Assembly (NCBI RefSeq): GCF_900156895.1
Contig: NZ_FTPD01000022.1
Location: forward strand, 79,167-143,166
DNA length: 64,000 nt
Origin: Mesorhizobium prunaredense
Lineage (GTDB): Bacteria; Pseudomonadota; Alphaproteobacteria; Rhizobiales; Rhizobiaceae
Direction of reading: 5' to 3'
In this document: piece by piece, positions 9,357 through 18,449 of the stretch
How positions within the stretch are numbered: position 1 is the stretch's first letter
How the letters are laid out: the number at the start of each line of letters is the position of its first letter
Made by a program: the position numbers and the translations under genes
Notes under the pieces: model-generated
Told to the model about the DNA's origin: nothing
Seen by the model: only the letters and a program-made list of their open reading frames with translations
The model's database searches: none

Positions 9357-10202
9357 CTAGCCCTCCTCGCCGAGCTCCATTCGGCCCGCTTTGAGTGTGG
9401 TGACGGCGAAGGCAGCGATGAAGGCGGCAGTCAGCATGAGCACGATAGTCGGAGCCGGTGCGCTGTCGATGAAGAAGGACAGATAGACGCCTAGAAACGA
9501 CGCGGCGACCGCGATCGCCACCGACAGGATCAGCATGGCGCTGAACTTCCTTGTCAGCAGGAAGGCGATGGCGCCGGGCGCGATCAGCATGGCGATGGCC
9601 ATGATGATGCCGACCGCCTTCAGCGCGCCGACGATGGTGAGCGAGATCAGGCAAAGCAGGCCGTAATGGAGCAGGTTGACCCGAAGACCCACCGCGCGAG
9701 CCTGAGCCGGGTCGAAGGCGTGCAGCAGGAAGTCGCGCCACTTGATGCCGATGATGCCGGCCGTGATCGCAGCAATGAGCCCCGTTTCGACGATGTCGCG
9801 CAGGCCGATGCCCAGAACGTCGCCGAACAATATGTGGTCGAGATGCACGTCGGACTGAATTTTTACGTAGAGCACCAGGCCGAGGCCGAACATGCCGGAG
9901 AAGACGATGCCCATTACCGTGTCCTGCTTGATGCGGCTATTGTCCTTGAGGAAGCCGGTCGCGAGAGCGCAGACCATCCCGGCGGCGAAGGCGCCGATCG
10001 AATAGGGGAATCCGAGGATGTAAGCAATGACCACGCCGGGAAAAACGGCGTGGCTGATGGCGTCGCCCATTAGCGACCAGCCCTTGAGAACGAGAAAGCA
10101 GGAGAGCAGCGCCGTCGGCACAGCGACCAGAACCGAAGCAATCAGCGCATTGACCATGAAGCCGAACTGGAAGGGGGTAAGCAGCGTATCGAGGATGCTC
10201 AT
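9357..10202 (-). CDS. sitD: Manganese/iron ABC transporter permease SitD
   Basis: Second permease of the SitABCD metal importer, ABC-3 family, 281 aa. Start ATG 10202 ([20 protein letters not shown]) overlaps the sitC stop in an ATGA-type junction. A much longer open frame reaches 10604 but its extra part is antisense noise to sitC. About eight membrane helices; the family motif GDAISHAVFPGVVIAYILG is present. Its stop at 9357 directly touches the palindromic repeat copy A. Confidence 0.92.
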   Translation of the reverse strand: MSILDTLLTPFQFGFMVNALIASVLVAVPTALLSCFLVLKGWSLMGDAISHAVFPGVVIAYILGFPYSIGAFAAGMVCALATGFLKDNSRIKQDTVMGIVFSGMFGLGLVLYVKIQSDVHLDHILFGDVLGIGLRDIVETGLIAAITAGIIGIKWRDFLLHAFDPAQARAVGLRVNLLHYGLLCLISLTIVGALKAVGIIMAIAMLIAPGAIAFLLTRKFSAMLILSVAIAVAASFLGVYLSFFIDSAPAPTIVLMLTAAFIAAFAVTTLKAGRMELGEEG

Positions 10203-11056
10203 AGGCTGGCCTCCAAAGCCCTCGCCGAGCGGCGGCGGGCTGCCAGCATTCCATGCTTGGGAGCGAAGAAGAAGGCGGCGAGAAAGATCAGCGTCTGCAG
10301 CACGACGATGATGCCGCCGGTGGCGCCGTCGAGGAAATAGCTGACATAGGCGCCGGTGAAACTCGTCGCCGCGCCGATGACGACCGCGATGACGAGCAGG
10401 CGCGGAAAGCGGTCCGTCAGAAGATAGGCGGTCGCGCCGGGGGTCACCACCATGCAGATGACCAGGAAGGCGCCGACGGTCTGAAGCGCGGCGACGGTGG
10501 AGGCCGATAGCAGCATGAAGAACATGATCTTGAGCGCGCTCGGGTTGAGGCCGATCGAGCGGGCATGGCTCTCGTCGAAGAAGACCACCATCAGATCCTT
10601 CCATTTCACCAGCAGGACGGCGAGCGAGACGAAGCCTATGATGGCGAGTTGAAGCGTGTCTTCCGGAGTGATGGCCAGGATGTTGCCGAGCACGATCGTC
10701 TGGATATTCACCGAGGTCGGCGACAGCGACACCATGAACAAGCCGAGGCCGAAGAAGGAGGAGAAGATCAGGCCGATGATGGCGTCTTCCTTCAGCTTGG
10801 TGCGCTGGTTGAGGAAGAGCATCGCCGCAGCGGCTAGCCCGCCGGAGAAGAAGGCGCCGATCGAAAAGGGAAGGCCCAGCATATAGGCGCCGGCGACGCC
10901 CGGCACGATCGAATGCGAGAGCGCGTCACCGATCAGCGACCAGCCTTTCAGCATCAGATAGCACGACAGGAAGGCGCAGACACCGCCGACCAAAGCGGAC
11001 ACCCACATGGCATTGAGCATATATTCGTAGCCGAACGGCTCGAGCAGGACACTCAT
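10199..11056 (-). CDS. sitC: Manganese/iron ABC transporter permease SitC
   Basis: First permease of the Sit/Mnt importer, 285 aa, ABC-3 family, with the conserved [19 protein letters not shown] loop and about eight hydrophobic segments. Four-base overlaps with both sitB (upstream) and sitD (downstream) show tight translational coupling. A paralogue of SitD, with which it forms the membrane channel. Confidence 0.93.
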   Translation of the reverse strand: MSVLLEPFGYEYMLNAMWVSALVGGVCAFLSCYLMLKGWSLIGDALSHSIVPGVAGAYMLGLPFSIGAFFSGGLAAAAMLFLNQRTKLKEDAIIGLIFSSFFGLGLFMVSLSPTSVNIQTIVLGNILAITPEDTLQLAIIGFVSLAVLLVKWKDLMVVFFDESHARSIGLNPSALKIMFFMLLSASTVAALQTVGAFLVICMVVTPGATAYLLTDRFPRLLVIAVVIGAATSFTGAYVSYFLDGATGGIIVVLQTLIFLAAFFFAPKHGMLAARRRSARALEASL

Positions 11057-11958
11057 TCGTCCGGTTCCCGCATCTTCTGCTGCATGGCTCCGTTCTCTCC
11101 GTAGAAGACCAGTGGCCGTTCGTCGTCGGTGATAACGGCAAGGCGGCGCTTGTCGTCGTCCTCATGCAGCCCGGCGCCGCCCAGCACGAAATGACGCAAG
11201 ACGCCGCCGAAAGCCTTTTCCAGGTTCGCCTGCGTGAAGGTCTGGCCTGTCGGCCCGTAGGCAAGGACCGTGTTCCGGAGCAGCACAGCACGGTCGCAGA
11301 ACTCCGGCACACTACCGAGATTATGCGTCGAGACCAGCATCACCCGGCCTTCGTCCCGGAGCGCGCGCAGCAGTTCGACGATAGCGTCCTCGGTCCTGAC
11401 GTCGACGCCGGTGAAGGGCTCGTCGAGCAGGATGACGCGCCCGTCCTGCGCCAGCGCCCGAGCGAGAAAGACCCGCTTCTTCTGCCCGCCCGATAGCTCG
11501 CCGATCTGGCGCTTGCGGAAATCGCTCATGCCGACACGCGCAAGCGCTGATGTAACCGCCTCGCGATCAGCCGCCTTCGGAAGGCGCATCATGCCCATAT
11601 GGCCGTAACGCCCCATCATGACGACGTCCTCGACCAGTACTGGAAAGTTCCAGTCGACCTCCTCGGCCTGCGGCACATAGGCGACGACGTTCTTCCTCAG
11701 CGCGGCCGCGGCCGGCTGTCCGAGAACAAGAATCTCTCCCTTTGCCAGCCGCACGAAGCCCATGATGGCTTTGAACAGCGTCGACTTGCCCGAGCCGTTG
11801 ACACCGACAAGTGCGGTGATCGTGCCTGTCGGAATTTCAAAGTTCGCATCGCGCAGCGCCGTGTGGCCGTTGCGGTAGGTGACGGTCGCGCCGCGGACGG
11901 CGAGTCCGCCTCCCGCATCCTCCGACGCGGCGGCAAGAGGCGGAACGGCTTCGTTCAT
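11053..11958 (-). CDS. sitB: Manganese/iron ABC transporter ATPase SitB
   Basis: ATP-binding subunit, 301 aa. Walker [10 protein letters not shown] near residues 52-60, signature LSGGQKKR near 154, Walker [13 protein letters not shown] near 175. The C-terminal 50 residues beyond the ABC core ([18 protein letters not shown]) are usual for the SitB group. Overlaps sitA and sitC by four bases each. Confidence 0.93.
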   Translation of the reverse strand: MNEAVPPLAAASEDAGGGLAVRGATVTYRNGHTALRDANFEIPTGTITALVGVNGSGKSTLFKAIMGFVRLAKGEILVLGQPAAAALRKNVVAYVPQAEEVDWNFPVLVEDVVMMGRYGHMGMMRLPKAADREAVTSALARVGMSDFRKRQIGELSGGQKKRVFLARALAQDGRVILLDEPFTGVDVRTEDAIVELLRALRDEGRVMLVSTHNLGSVPEFCDRAVLLRNTVLAYGPTGQTFTQANLEKAFGGVLRHFVLGGAGLHEDDDKRRLAVITDDERPLVFYGENGAMQQKMREPDE

Positions 11959-12875
11959 TGCGACAGCCCTGCGGCGAGGCCTTTCTGAACCGTATCCGAT
12001 GTCACACGCAGCAGGTCGATATAGGTCGGCACCGGGCCGTCCGCCTCGCTGAGGGAATCGACGTAGAGCACGCCACCGTAATGGACCCCCGTCTCGCGCG
12101 CGACCTGCCGGGCTGGCTTGTCCGACACGGTGCTTTCGCTGAAGACGGCGACGATCTTGTTTTCCCTGACGGCGTCGATCACCTTGCGAACCTGCTGCGG
12201 GGTGCCTTGCTGGTCAGCGTTGATCGGCCACAAGTAAAGCTCCTTCAGCGCGAAATCGCGTGCGAGGTAGGAGAAAGCGCCTTCGCTCGACACCAGCCAG
12301 CGCCTGTCCTGCGGGATCGAGGCAAGCTTATCGCGGATCGGCGCGACGGCCGCCTCTATCTTTGCCTTGTAGGCTTCTGCATTGGCCTTGTAGGTCTCGG
12401 CATGCGCCGGATCGTGCTCGACGAAGGCGTCGCGGATGTTGTCGACGTAGATCAGCGCGTTTGTCGGCGACATCCAGGCATGCGGATTCGGTTTGCCGTT
12501 ATAGGGTCCCTCGGCGATGCTCATCGGTTGGACGCCCTCGGAGATGATGGCGCCGGGCACGTCGCTGAGGTTCTGGAAGAATTTTTCGAACCAGAGTTCG
12601 AGGTTGAGCCCGTTCCACAGAATGAGCTGTGCGCCCTGCGCCCGCTGAATGTCGCCCGGCGTCGGCGCGTAATTGTGGATCTCCGCCCCCGGCTTGGTGA
12701 TCGATTCCACGATCGCTGCGTCGCCCGCCACGTTCTTCGCCATGTCGGCGATGACGGTGAAGGTCGTCACGGCCTTGAATTTTTCCTGCGCTTTCGCTGG
12801 GCTTGAAGCCACTGCCACAGCGAACACCGCAGCCATCAACCCGACGACAACCAATCGCCCGTATCTCTCGATCAT
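11955..12875 (-). CDS. sitA: Manganese/iron periplasmic binding protein SitA
   Basis: Cluster A-I metal-binding protein, 306 aa. Start ATG 12875 ([10 protein letters not shown]) has AGGAG upstream; the frame open to 13082 is noise. Signal peptide 1-30 ending PAKAQ. The metal ligands read His (EIHNYAP), His (NPHAWM), Glu (SSEGAFSYL) and Asp (YVDSLSE). That HHED set is typical of Mn/Fe binders, and there is no His-rich loop as in ZnuA. First gene of sitABCD; a Mur-box-like palindrome lies about 70 bases upstream. Confidence 0.93.
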   Translation of the reverse strand: MIERYGRLVVVGLMAAVFAVAVASSPAKAQEKFKAVTTFTVIADMAKNVAGDAAIVESITKPGAEIHNYAPTPGDIQRAQGAQLILWNGLNLELWFEKFFQNLSDVPGAIISEGVQPMSIAEGPYNGKPNPHAWMSPTNALIYVDNIRDAFVEHDPAHAETYKANAEAYKAKIEAAVAPIRDKLASIPQDRRWLVSSEGAFSYLARDFALKELYLWPINADQQGTPQQVRKVIDAVRENKIVAVFSESTVSDKPARQVARETGVHYGGVLYVDSLSEADGPVPTYIDLLRVTSDTVQKGLAAGLSQ

Positions 12876-12943
12876 CAAAATCTCCTGTCGCGATTTACTC
12901 GCATGTCCCGCGGGCGCTGTGACGCCGCGCTTGTCGCATATTC

Positions 12944-12964
12944 TGCAATTGCGACTGATTTGCA
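12944..12964. promoter_or_regulatory. Mur-box-like palindrome upstream of sitA
   Basis: 21-base imperfect palindrome with TGCAA at 12944-12948 and TTGCA at 12960-12964, seven of ten arm pairs matching. Located 69-89 bases upstream of the sitA start, where the promoter should be. Similar A/T-flanked TGCAA dyads have been described as Mn-responsive sites in rhizobial sit and mntH promoters. Assignment is inference. Confidence 0.6.
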
Positions 12965-13127
12965 AGTAGAAAACGATTTTACAGCATTCGATTGTACAAG
13001 AGCCGCGCGATGGAGGGTCAGCGACAGCGCGGCTCTTTGGCGGAGCGAACAACAAGGGATTGCGACGCGCAATGTCCGGCATCGATACGCCTGCCGCGCA
13101 CGTCCGGTTCGGCGCCGAGACACGCGA

Positions 13128-13841
13128 TCAGCCGGCTTTCCCGATGCTTTCGACCAGCCGGGGCAGTTCCGAGAGATCGGCTATCTGGCGGAAGCGAGGC
13201 GCGGTGACCGGCGGCTCGACATGCTCCAGCACCCAGGTCAGCTCATGCGGCACGTGGATGCCCCAACTGCCGGCCTCGATGGCCGGCACCACGTCCGACT
13301 TGAGCGAATTGCCGACCATCATGCTTTTTTCGGCGCCATCACCGTGGCGGCTGAAGATGCTGATATAAGTGGCAGGGCTCTTGTCGCTGACGATCTCGAC
13401 GGCATCGAACAGGTCACCGAGGCCCGATTGCGCCAGCTTGCGTTCCTGATCGAAAAGGTCGCCCTTGGTGATCAGCACCAGGCGATACGCATCCGCCAGT
13501 TTTTCAACGGTTTCGCGCGCATGAGGCAGCGCCTCGATCGGATGGCCAAGCATCTCGCGGCCCGCGGCGAGAATTTCGGCGATGACCGAAGCCGGCGCGC
13601 GGCCCTCGGTAATCTCGATCGCCGTTTCGATCATCGACAGGGTAAACCCCTTGATGCCGAAGCCGTAAACGGCGAGGTTGCGCTTCTCGGCCTCCAGCAA
13701 TCTTGCCGAGATGTGCTCCTCCTCGGCATGATCGGCGAGCAGCGCGGCAAAGCGCTTTTCGGTGATGCGGAAGAACTGCTCGTTCTGCCAGAGCGTATCG
13801 TCGGCATCGAAGCCGATCGTGGTCAATTCATGGTTCCGCAT
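13128..13841 (-). CDS. HAD-family hydrolase
   Basis: 237 aa phosphatase-type protein. Motif I is GFDADDTLW (nucleophile and acid aspartates near residues 11 and 13), motif II is LVLITKGD, and the motif III/IV region is SDKSPATY followed by MMVGNSLKSDVVPAIEAG. A helical cap lies between motif I and II. Substrate not predictable. It stands alone, convergent with nothing obvious, 149 bases from the divergent glutamine-synthetase-like gene. Confidence 0.85.
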   Translation of the reverse strand: MRNHELTTIGFDADDTLWQNEQFFRITEKRFAALLADHAEEEHISARLLEAEKRNLAVYGFGIKGFTLSMIETAIEITEGRAPASVIAEILAAGREMLGHPIEALPHARETVEKLADAYRLVLITKGDLFDQERKLAQSGLGDLFDAVEIVSDKSPATYISIFSRHGDGAEKSMMVGNSLKSDVVPAIEAGSWGIHVPHELTWVLEHVEPPVTAPRFRQIADLSELPRLVESIGKAG

Positions 13842-13990
13842 GCGACGTCTTCAGCCGAGGTCGTTGAACTTGCGTCGAACCTAAGCTGCTTGGGGCGATT
13901 TTCAACTGGCGGGCGAAGGCAGGGCCGGCTCCCCTTCCCTTCCATCACCGGCCCCGGCTATACTCTCAAATCCGCAACCCAATCTGGTGA

Positions 13991-15427
13991 ATGATGCCGC
14001 CTGCAAAAAAGGAAGTCCGTCCGTCGAGCCGCGGAGGACGTATCCGCACGCCTGCCTTCGTGAAAAATCAACGTGGTGTGAAAAACTGGAAGGAAGTCGG
14101 CGCCTGGCTGGCGTGGCGCGGCATCGAGGATATCGAATGCATCACGCCCGACCAGGCCGGTGTTGCGCGCGGCAAGATGATGCCGTCGAAGAAATTCACC
14201 TCCAACACCTCGCTGGCGCTGCCCTCGGCGGTGTTCATGACGACGATCTCGGGCGGCTATCCCGAGGACGGCAACGGCTTCCACTATCCGGAGGACGACG
14301 GCGACCTCAAGCTGATGCCGGACCTTTCGACGCTGACCGTGGTGCCGTGGGAAGAGGACCCGACGGCGGCGGTCATCTGCGACCTCGTCCACCAGGACGG
14401 CCGCTCGGTCGAGTTCACGCCGCGCAACGTGCTGAAGCGTGTGCTTGCCGCTTACGACAAGCGCGGACTGAAGCCGGTGGTGGCGCCCGAGATCGAGTTC
14501 TACCTGGTGCGCAAGAATCCCGATCCGGACTACCCGCTGACCCCACCGGTCGGGCGTTCGGGACGGGCGATCGGCGGTGGCGCCGGCTATTCGATCGCCG
14601 GCGTCAACGAGTTCGACGAACTGATCGACGACATCTACCATTTCTCCGAAAGCCAGGGCCTGGAGATCGACACGCTGATCCACGAGGAAGGCGCCGGCCA
14701 GCTCGAGATCAATCTGCGCCACGGCGACCCGATCGAACTGGCCGACCAGGTGTTCATGTTCAAGCGCACCATCCGCGAGGCGGCGCTGAAGCATGAGATC
14801 TATGCCACCTTCATGGCCAAGCCGATCCAGGGGCAGCCCGGGTCGGCCATGCATATCCACCAATCGATCATCGACAAGAAGACCGGCAGGAACGTCTTTT
14901 CTGCCGAGGACGGCTCGGAAACCGAAGCCTTCTTCCATTTCCTCGGCGGCATGCAGAAACATGTGCCGAACGCGCTGGTGATGTTTGCGCCCTACGTCAA
15001 TTCCTATCGCCGGCTGACGCAGTCGGCTTCGGCGCCGGTGAACAACAAATGGGGCTACGACAACCGCACTACCGCCTTCCGCGTCCCGCGCTCCGACCCG
15101 GCAGCCAGGCGCGTCGAGAACCGCATCCCCTCCTCCGACGCCAATCCCTATCTGGCACTGGCCGCATCGCTCGCCTGCGGGCTGATCGGCATGACCAACA
15201 AGATCAAGGCCGAACCGCCGGTTCTCACCACCGCCAACGAGGCCGAGATCGACCTGCCGCGCAGCCTGCTCGAGGCGGTCGACCTGTTCGAAGCCGACGA
15301 GGAACTCTGCGCGCTGCTCGGCAAGTCGTTTGCCGCCACCTATGCGGCGATCAAGCGGGCGGAATTCGAGACCTTCATGGAAGTGATCAGCCCGTGGGAG
15401 CGGGAGTATCTGTTGTTGAATGTGTAG
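13991..15427 (+). CDS. Glutamine synthetase family protein, probably gamma-glutamylpolyamine synthetase (PuuA-like)
   Basis: 478 aa, class of GlnA-related ligases of PuuA size. Glutamine-synthetase blocks are clear: NLRHGDPIELADQVFMFKR, the ATP/His block GSAMHIHQS, and the Arg/NxxxxxR block VNNKWGYDNRTTAFRVP with ENRIPSSDANPYLALAA. PuuA joins glutamate to putrescine. The assignment rests on the nearby puuB-like oxidase at 15976 and potFGH at the left edge, so substrate is inferred. ATG 13991 or the next codon 13994 may be the start. The stop lies inside the first octamer array. Confidence 0.85.
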   Translation: MMPPAKKEVRPSSRGGRIRTPAFVKNQRGVKNWKEVGAWLAWRGIEDIECITPDQAGVARGKMMPSKKFTSNTSLALPSAVFMTTISGGYPEDGNGFHYPEDDGDLKLMPDLSTLTVVPWEEDPTAAVICDLVHQDGRSVEFTPRNVLKRVLAAYDKRGLKPVVAPEIEFYLVRKNPDPDYPLTPPVGRSGRAIGGGAGYSIAGVNEFDELIDDIYHFSESQGLEIDTLIHEEGAGQLEINLRHGDPIELADQVFMFKRTIREAALKHEIYATFMAKPIQGQPGSAMHIHQSIIDKKTGRNVFSAEDGSETEAFFHFLGGMQKHVPNALVMFAPYVNSYRRLTQSASAPVNNKWGYDNRTTAFRVPRSDPAARRVENRIPSSDANPYLALAASLACGLIGMTNKIKAEPPVLTTANEAEIDLPRSLLEAVDLFEADEELCALLGKSFAATYAAIKRAEFETFMEVISPWEREYLLLNV

Positions 15428-15465
15428 GGGAGTAGGGGAGTAGGGGAGTAGGGGAGTAGGGGAGT
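15426..15465 (+). repeat. Octamer tandem array (AGGGGAGT)x5
   Basis: Five exact copies of AGGGGAGT, 15426-15465, followed by AGGG. The first copy contains the stop codon of the puuA-like gene. It ends 7 bases before the start of the four-helix-bundle gene. The array at the other end of that gene is its near-complement. Confidence 0.95.
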
Positions 15466-15472
15466 AGGGCGA

Positions 15473-15850
15473 ATGACTGAGAAAACGGGTTCGTACAAGG
15501 ATTTAATAGTTTGGCAGCAGGCAATGGACCTTGCGGTGGCGGTTTACGGCGCGACGAAATCGTGGCCGAAGGAGGAGATTTTACGGACTGACCAGCCAAG
15601 TGCGGCGCGCCGCAAGCTCGGTGCCGGCGAACATAGCGGAAGGCTATGGCAGAGAGGTCTGGGGTTCCTATCAGCAATTTCTTCGAATCGCACAAGGGTC
15701 ACTGAAGGAGCTGGAAACGCAGCTTCTGATCGCTGAGCGTACCGGCATCGCGTCGAACGGGACAGCGGCTTCATTATTGGCGAGCACCGAAAGTGTGGGA
15801 AAGCTTCTTCGACTCCTAATCCGCAAACTTTCAGCCGACCAGCATCTCCT
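15473..15850 (+). pseudogene. Four-helix-bundle (23S rRNA intervening-sequence type) protein, frameshifted
   Basis: Begins MTEKTGSYKDLIVWQQAMDL and reads KSWPKEEI in one frame, then YGLTSQVRRAASSVPANIAE onward only in the next frame. Removing one T from the TTTT run at 15579-15582 restores the family sequence EEIYGLTSQ. The rest (EGYGREVWGSYQQFLRIAQG, LETQLLIAERTG) is well preserved up to about 15850. Here the frame runs into the second octamer array, which it would translate as a Leu/Pro/Tyr/Cys repeat to a stop at 16019. Family members are about 115-125 aa with unknown function. Natural mutation or sequence error cannot be told apart. Confidence 0.85.
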
Positions 15851-15968
15851 TACTGCCTTACTGCCTTACTGCCTTACTGCCTTACTGCCTTACTGCCTTA
15901 CTGCCTTACTGCCTTACTGCCTTACTCCCTTACTCCCTTACTCCCTTACTCCCTTACTCCCTTACTCC
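15850..15968 (+). repeat. Octamer tandem arrays (TTACTGCC)x9 and (TTACTCCC)x5
   Basis: Nine exact TTACTGCC units (15850-15921) run without a break into five TTACTCCC units (15922-15961) and a partial copy. The TTACTCCC part is, on the opposite strand, GGGAGTAA, one base different from the left array unit, so the two arrays form an interrupted inverted repeat around the four-helix-bundle gene. The puuB-like start lies 7 bases after the end. Confidence 0.95.
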
Positions 15969-15975
15969 GAGCATC

Positions 15976-17259
15976 ATGCCCTACCAATCCCCAATCTCCC
16001 CCGGCCGCTCCTGGTATGAGGACACGGCCGGCTCACGGCCCGAATACAAGGCGCTCGACGGTGACCTGAGGTGCGACGTCGTCGTCGTTGGCGGCGGCTT
16101 CACCGGCCTGTCGGCGGCGGTGCACCTCGCCAGGGCCGGCAGCAATGTCGTGCTGATCGAAGCGCATCGCTTCGGCGACGGCGCTTCGGGCCGCAATGGC
16201 GGCCAGCTCGGCACCGGCCAGCGCGCCTGGGCCGAGGAGCTCGAAGCGGAATACGGCTTTTCCCGGGCCAAGGCGCTGTTCGACCTCGCCGAAGAGGCCA
16301 AGGCGCATCTCCTCGAATTCGCCGCTGTCAACAAGATCGAGATCGACTACATGCCCGGCCAGATGTCGGTGGCGCACAAGCAGCGCTATGTCGACGACTA
16401 CAGGGCGCATGCCGAGATCATGGCGAACCGCTTCGGCTATCCACACATCAGCTTCATGGACGCCAGGGAGACGGCGGAGCGGTTGGGCTCGGCGCGCTAT
16501 TTCGGCGGCACCCGCGACACCGGCACCGGGCACATCCATCCGCTGAAGCTGGTGATCGGCACGGCAAAAGTGGCGGCGCAGGCGGGCGCGCAGCTGTTCG
16601 AGCAGACACCGGCGACCGCCATCGCGTCCGTTGGCGGCAAGGTCAGGGTCGCGACGCCGAAAGGCATGATATCGGCCGAGAAATGTCTGATCGGCGTCAA
16701 CGCCCATGGCGGCACGCTCGAGCCGATCAGTGCCGCGCATATCATGCCGATCGGCTCCTTCATCGGCGCGACGGTGCCGCTTGGAGAGTCAAACGTGTTG
16801 CCAGGCGGAGAGGCGGTCGACGATTCCCGCTTCGTCGTGCGCTACTTCCGCAAATCGACGGATGGGCGACTGCTGTTCGGCGGGCGCGAGATCTACGCGG
16901 TCAACGATCCGAAAGACATCCATGTCCACATCCGCCGGCAGATCGCCGAGCTTTATCCTGACCTCAGGGACGTCGAGATCACCCATGGCTGGGGCGGCTA
17001 TGTCGGCATCACGATGCCGAGAAAACCGTTCGTGCGCGAGGTGATGCCCAATGTGATCTCGGTCGGCGGCTATTCCGGCCACGGCGTCATGCTGTCGAAC
17101 TTTTTCGGCAAGCTCTATGCCGAAACCGTCGCCGGCAACCGGGACCGGCTGAGGCTGATCGAGGACCTGAACATTCCGGCCTTTCCCGGTGGCCGGCGCT
17201 TACGCGCGCCTCTGCTGTTTCTTGCGCTCAACTGGTATGCCTTGAGGGACCGCATATAA
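15976..17259 (+). CDS. FAD-dependent oxidoreductase, probably gamma-glutamylputrescine oxidase (PuuB-like)
   Basis: 427 aa DAO-family flavoprotein. The Rossmann FAD site CDVVVVGGGFTGLSAAVHLA is near residues 34-53, with VVLIEAHRFGDGASGRNGG following. The C-terminal SVGGYSGHGVMLSNFFGKLY is the usual end of PuuB/OrdL proteins. With the PuuA-like ligase upstream it would oxidise gamma-glutamylputrescine to the aldehyde. No PuuC or PuuD gene is in the window, so the route is incomplete here. The initiation region is squeezed against the octamer array. Confidence 0.85.
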   Translation: MPYQSPISPGRSWYEDTAGSRPEYKALDGDLRCDVVVVGGGFTGLSAAVHLARAGSNVVLIEAHRFGDGASGRNGGQLGTGQRAWAEELEAEYGFSRAKALFDLAEEAKAHLLEFAAVNKIEIDYMPGQMSVAHKQRYVDDYRAHAEIMANRFGYPHISFMDARETAERLGSARYFGGTRDTGTGHIHPLKLVIGTAKVAAQAGAQLFEQTPATAIASVGGKVRVATPKGMISAEKCLIGVNAHGGTLEPISAAHIMPIGSFIGATVPLGESNVLPGGEAVDDSRFVVRYFRKSTDGRLLFGGREIYAVNDPKDIHVHIRRQIAELYPDLRDVEITHGWGGYVGITMPRKPFVREVMPNVISVGGYSGHGVMLSNFFGKLYAETVAGNRDRLRLIEDLNIPAFPGGRRLRAPLLFLALNWYALRDRI

Positions 17260-17486
17260 CCACAGGTTGCAAAATCCCTTGCAAGTTGTAGAATCGATCG
17301 TAAACGTGCAGAATCCGCCCGGCAAGGGCGCAGTGATGCCACAATCGCCGGCAAAGGATGCCGGTTCTGGGCAGTCGAAGGGGGATTTTGCGGGCCTGCC
17401 CGCGTTGGATTGGGACCGATGCCGACCAGATGCCGGTTTCCGGCACAGGTCGTAAGAACGTTGGCCCGCAAATGGAGGTTGTAAGA

Positions 17487-18332
17487 GTGAGAGAGCCCTT
17501 CAGTTTCGGCGCGCCGGAACGACGGCGCTTTGCGATGCAGTTTGGCTTCGACATGCAGCCCAGATTCTGGCGGCAAATCCGGTCGAACCTGCATCTGGTC
17601 ATCGCCGCGTTTGGCACAGCAGCGCTGCTTGGCGTGGCAGCGGTGGCGCTATGGCTGGCATTGCCGGCCACCGAGAGACAAGCGGTCGCCAGTCCCGAGC
17701 AGATCGTTTCCAGCATTCCGGTGAAAACGACAAGGATCCTGCCGGCCGCGGCCGCGAGCGTAGCCGCGGCGCAGCAGGCTGCGAGCAAGACCGATGTGAT
17801 TTCGTCGGCGGTGGTTGCAGCGAAGGCCGAGCTAGCGGCGCTGGCGCCCAATGATCCTCGCTGGACAGGATCGGGACCGAAGACCACATCCGGCCAGAAG
17901 GTGGGCGGCCAGAAGGTGGGCGGCCAGACGGCGGGCCAGGCTGAAAAAGCAGACAAGCCGTCCACTGCAGCGGCGTTCGCCGATCCGGCAGCGAAAACCA
18001 AAGTGGCAGCATTGATTGCCAAAGTCGCTGCTCCCGCCAAGGCGGCGACGGACGGTGCGCCAACCGCCGCCATCCCCACCCCGAAGCCGCTGCCGGCCGC
18101 GACATATACGGATGGCGCCCAGGCCAAAGTCGAGGCCAAGCAAGCAAGCGCGGCAGGACGCATCCTCAGGGGTGTTACCATGCGCACTGGCCCGAAGAAC
18201 AGTGCGGCCGCCATCGTCACCATTCCCGCCAAGACCTCGGTTCAGGTGATGGGCTGCAAGAAATGGTGCCAGATCGTCCACAACGGCAAACGCGGCTGGA
18301 TCTACAAGAGCTTCGTCAAGACCGGCGCGTAG
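17487..18332 (+). CDS. Membrane-anchored bacterial SH3 domain protein
   Basis: 281 aa from GTG 17487, which has GGAGG eight bases upstream; the longer frame with ATG 17472 or 17358 is possible. One membrane segment (LHLVIAAFGTAALLGVAAVALWLAL) is followed by a long Ala/Pro/Lys-rich linker that carries a short repeat (GQKVGGQKVGGQTAGQ). The C-terminal 60 residues form an SH3_3-type domain (GVTMRTGPKNSAAAIVTIPA, then CKKWCQIVHNGKRGWIYKSF). Such domains often bind cell wall, so a periplasmic envelope role is likely. Partner unknown. Confidence 0.78.
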   Translation: MREPFSFGAPERRRFAMQFGFDMQPRFWRQIRSNLHLVIAAFGTAALLGVAAVALWLALPATERQAVASPEQIVSSIPVKTTRILPAAAASVAAAQQAASKTDVISSAVVAAKAELAALAPNDPRWTGSGPKTTSGQKVGGQKVGGQTAGQAEKADKPSTAAAFADPAAKTKVAALIAKVAAPAKAATDGAPTAAIPTPKPLPAATYTDGAQAKVEAKQASAAGRILRGVTMRTGPKNSAAAIVTIPAKTSVQVMGCKKWCQIVHNGKRGWIYKSFVKTGA

Positions 18333-18449
18333 GATTGTTCAGGCCATTCTTTGGCGTGACGTTGCCCACGGCTCATTTGGCTGCCGCAATCAGCCGCCCG
18401 GGTGCGAGGGACGGTCAGGTCGAACTTGAAACCGACAGGGCCGGACGGC

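Noticed and set aside
9357..10604. Long version of SitD starting at 10604
   Set aside because: The extra N-terminal part overlaps sitC out of frame and has no membrane pattern; ATG 10202 gives the normal SitD start and an ATGA junction.
15426..15968. Octamer arrays as a CRISPR array
   Set aside because: Units are 8 bp and directly adjacent, with no spacers and no cas genes.
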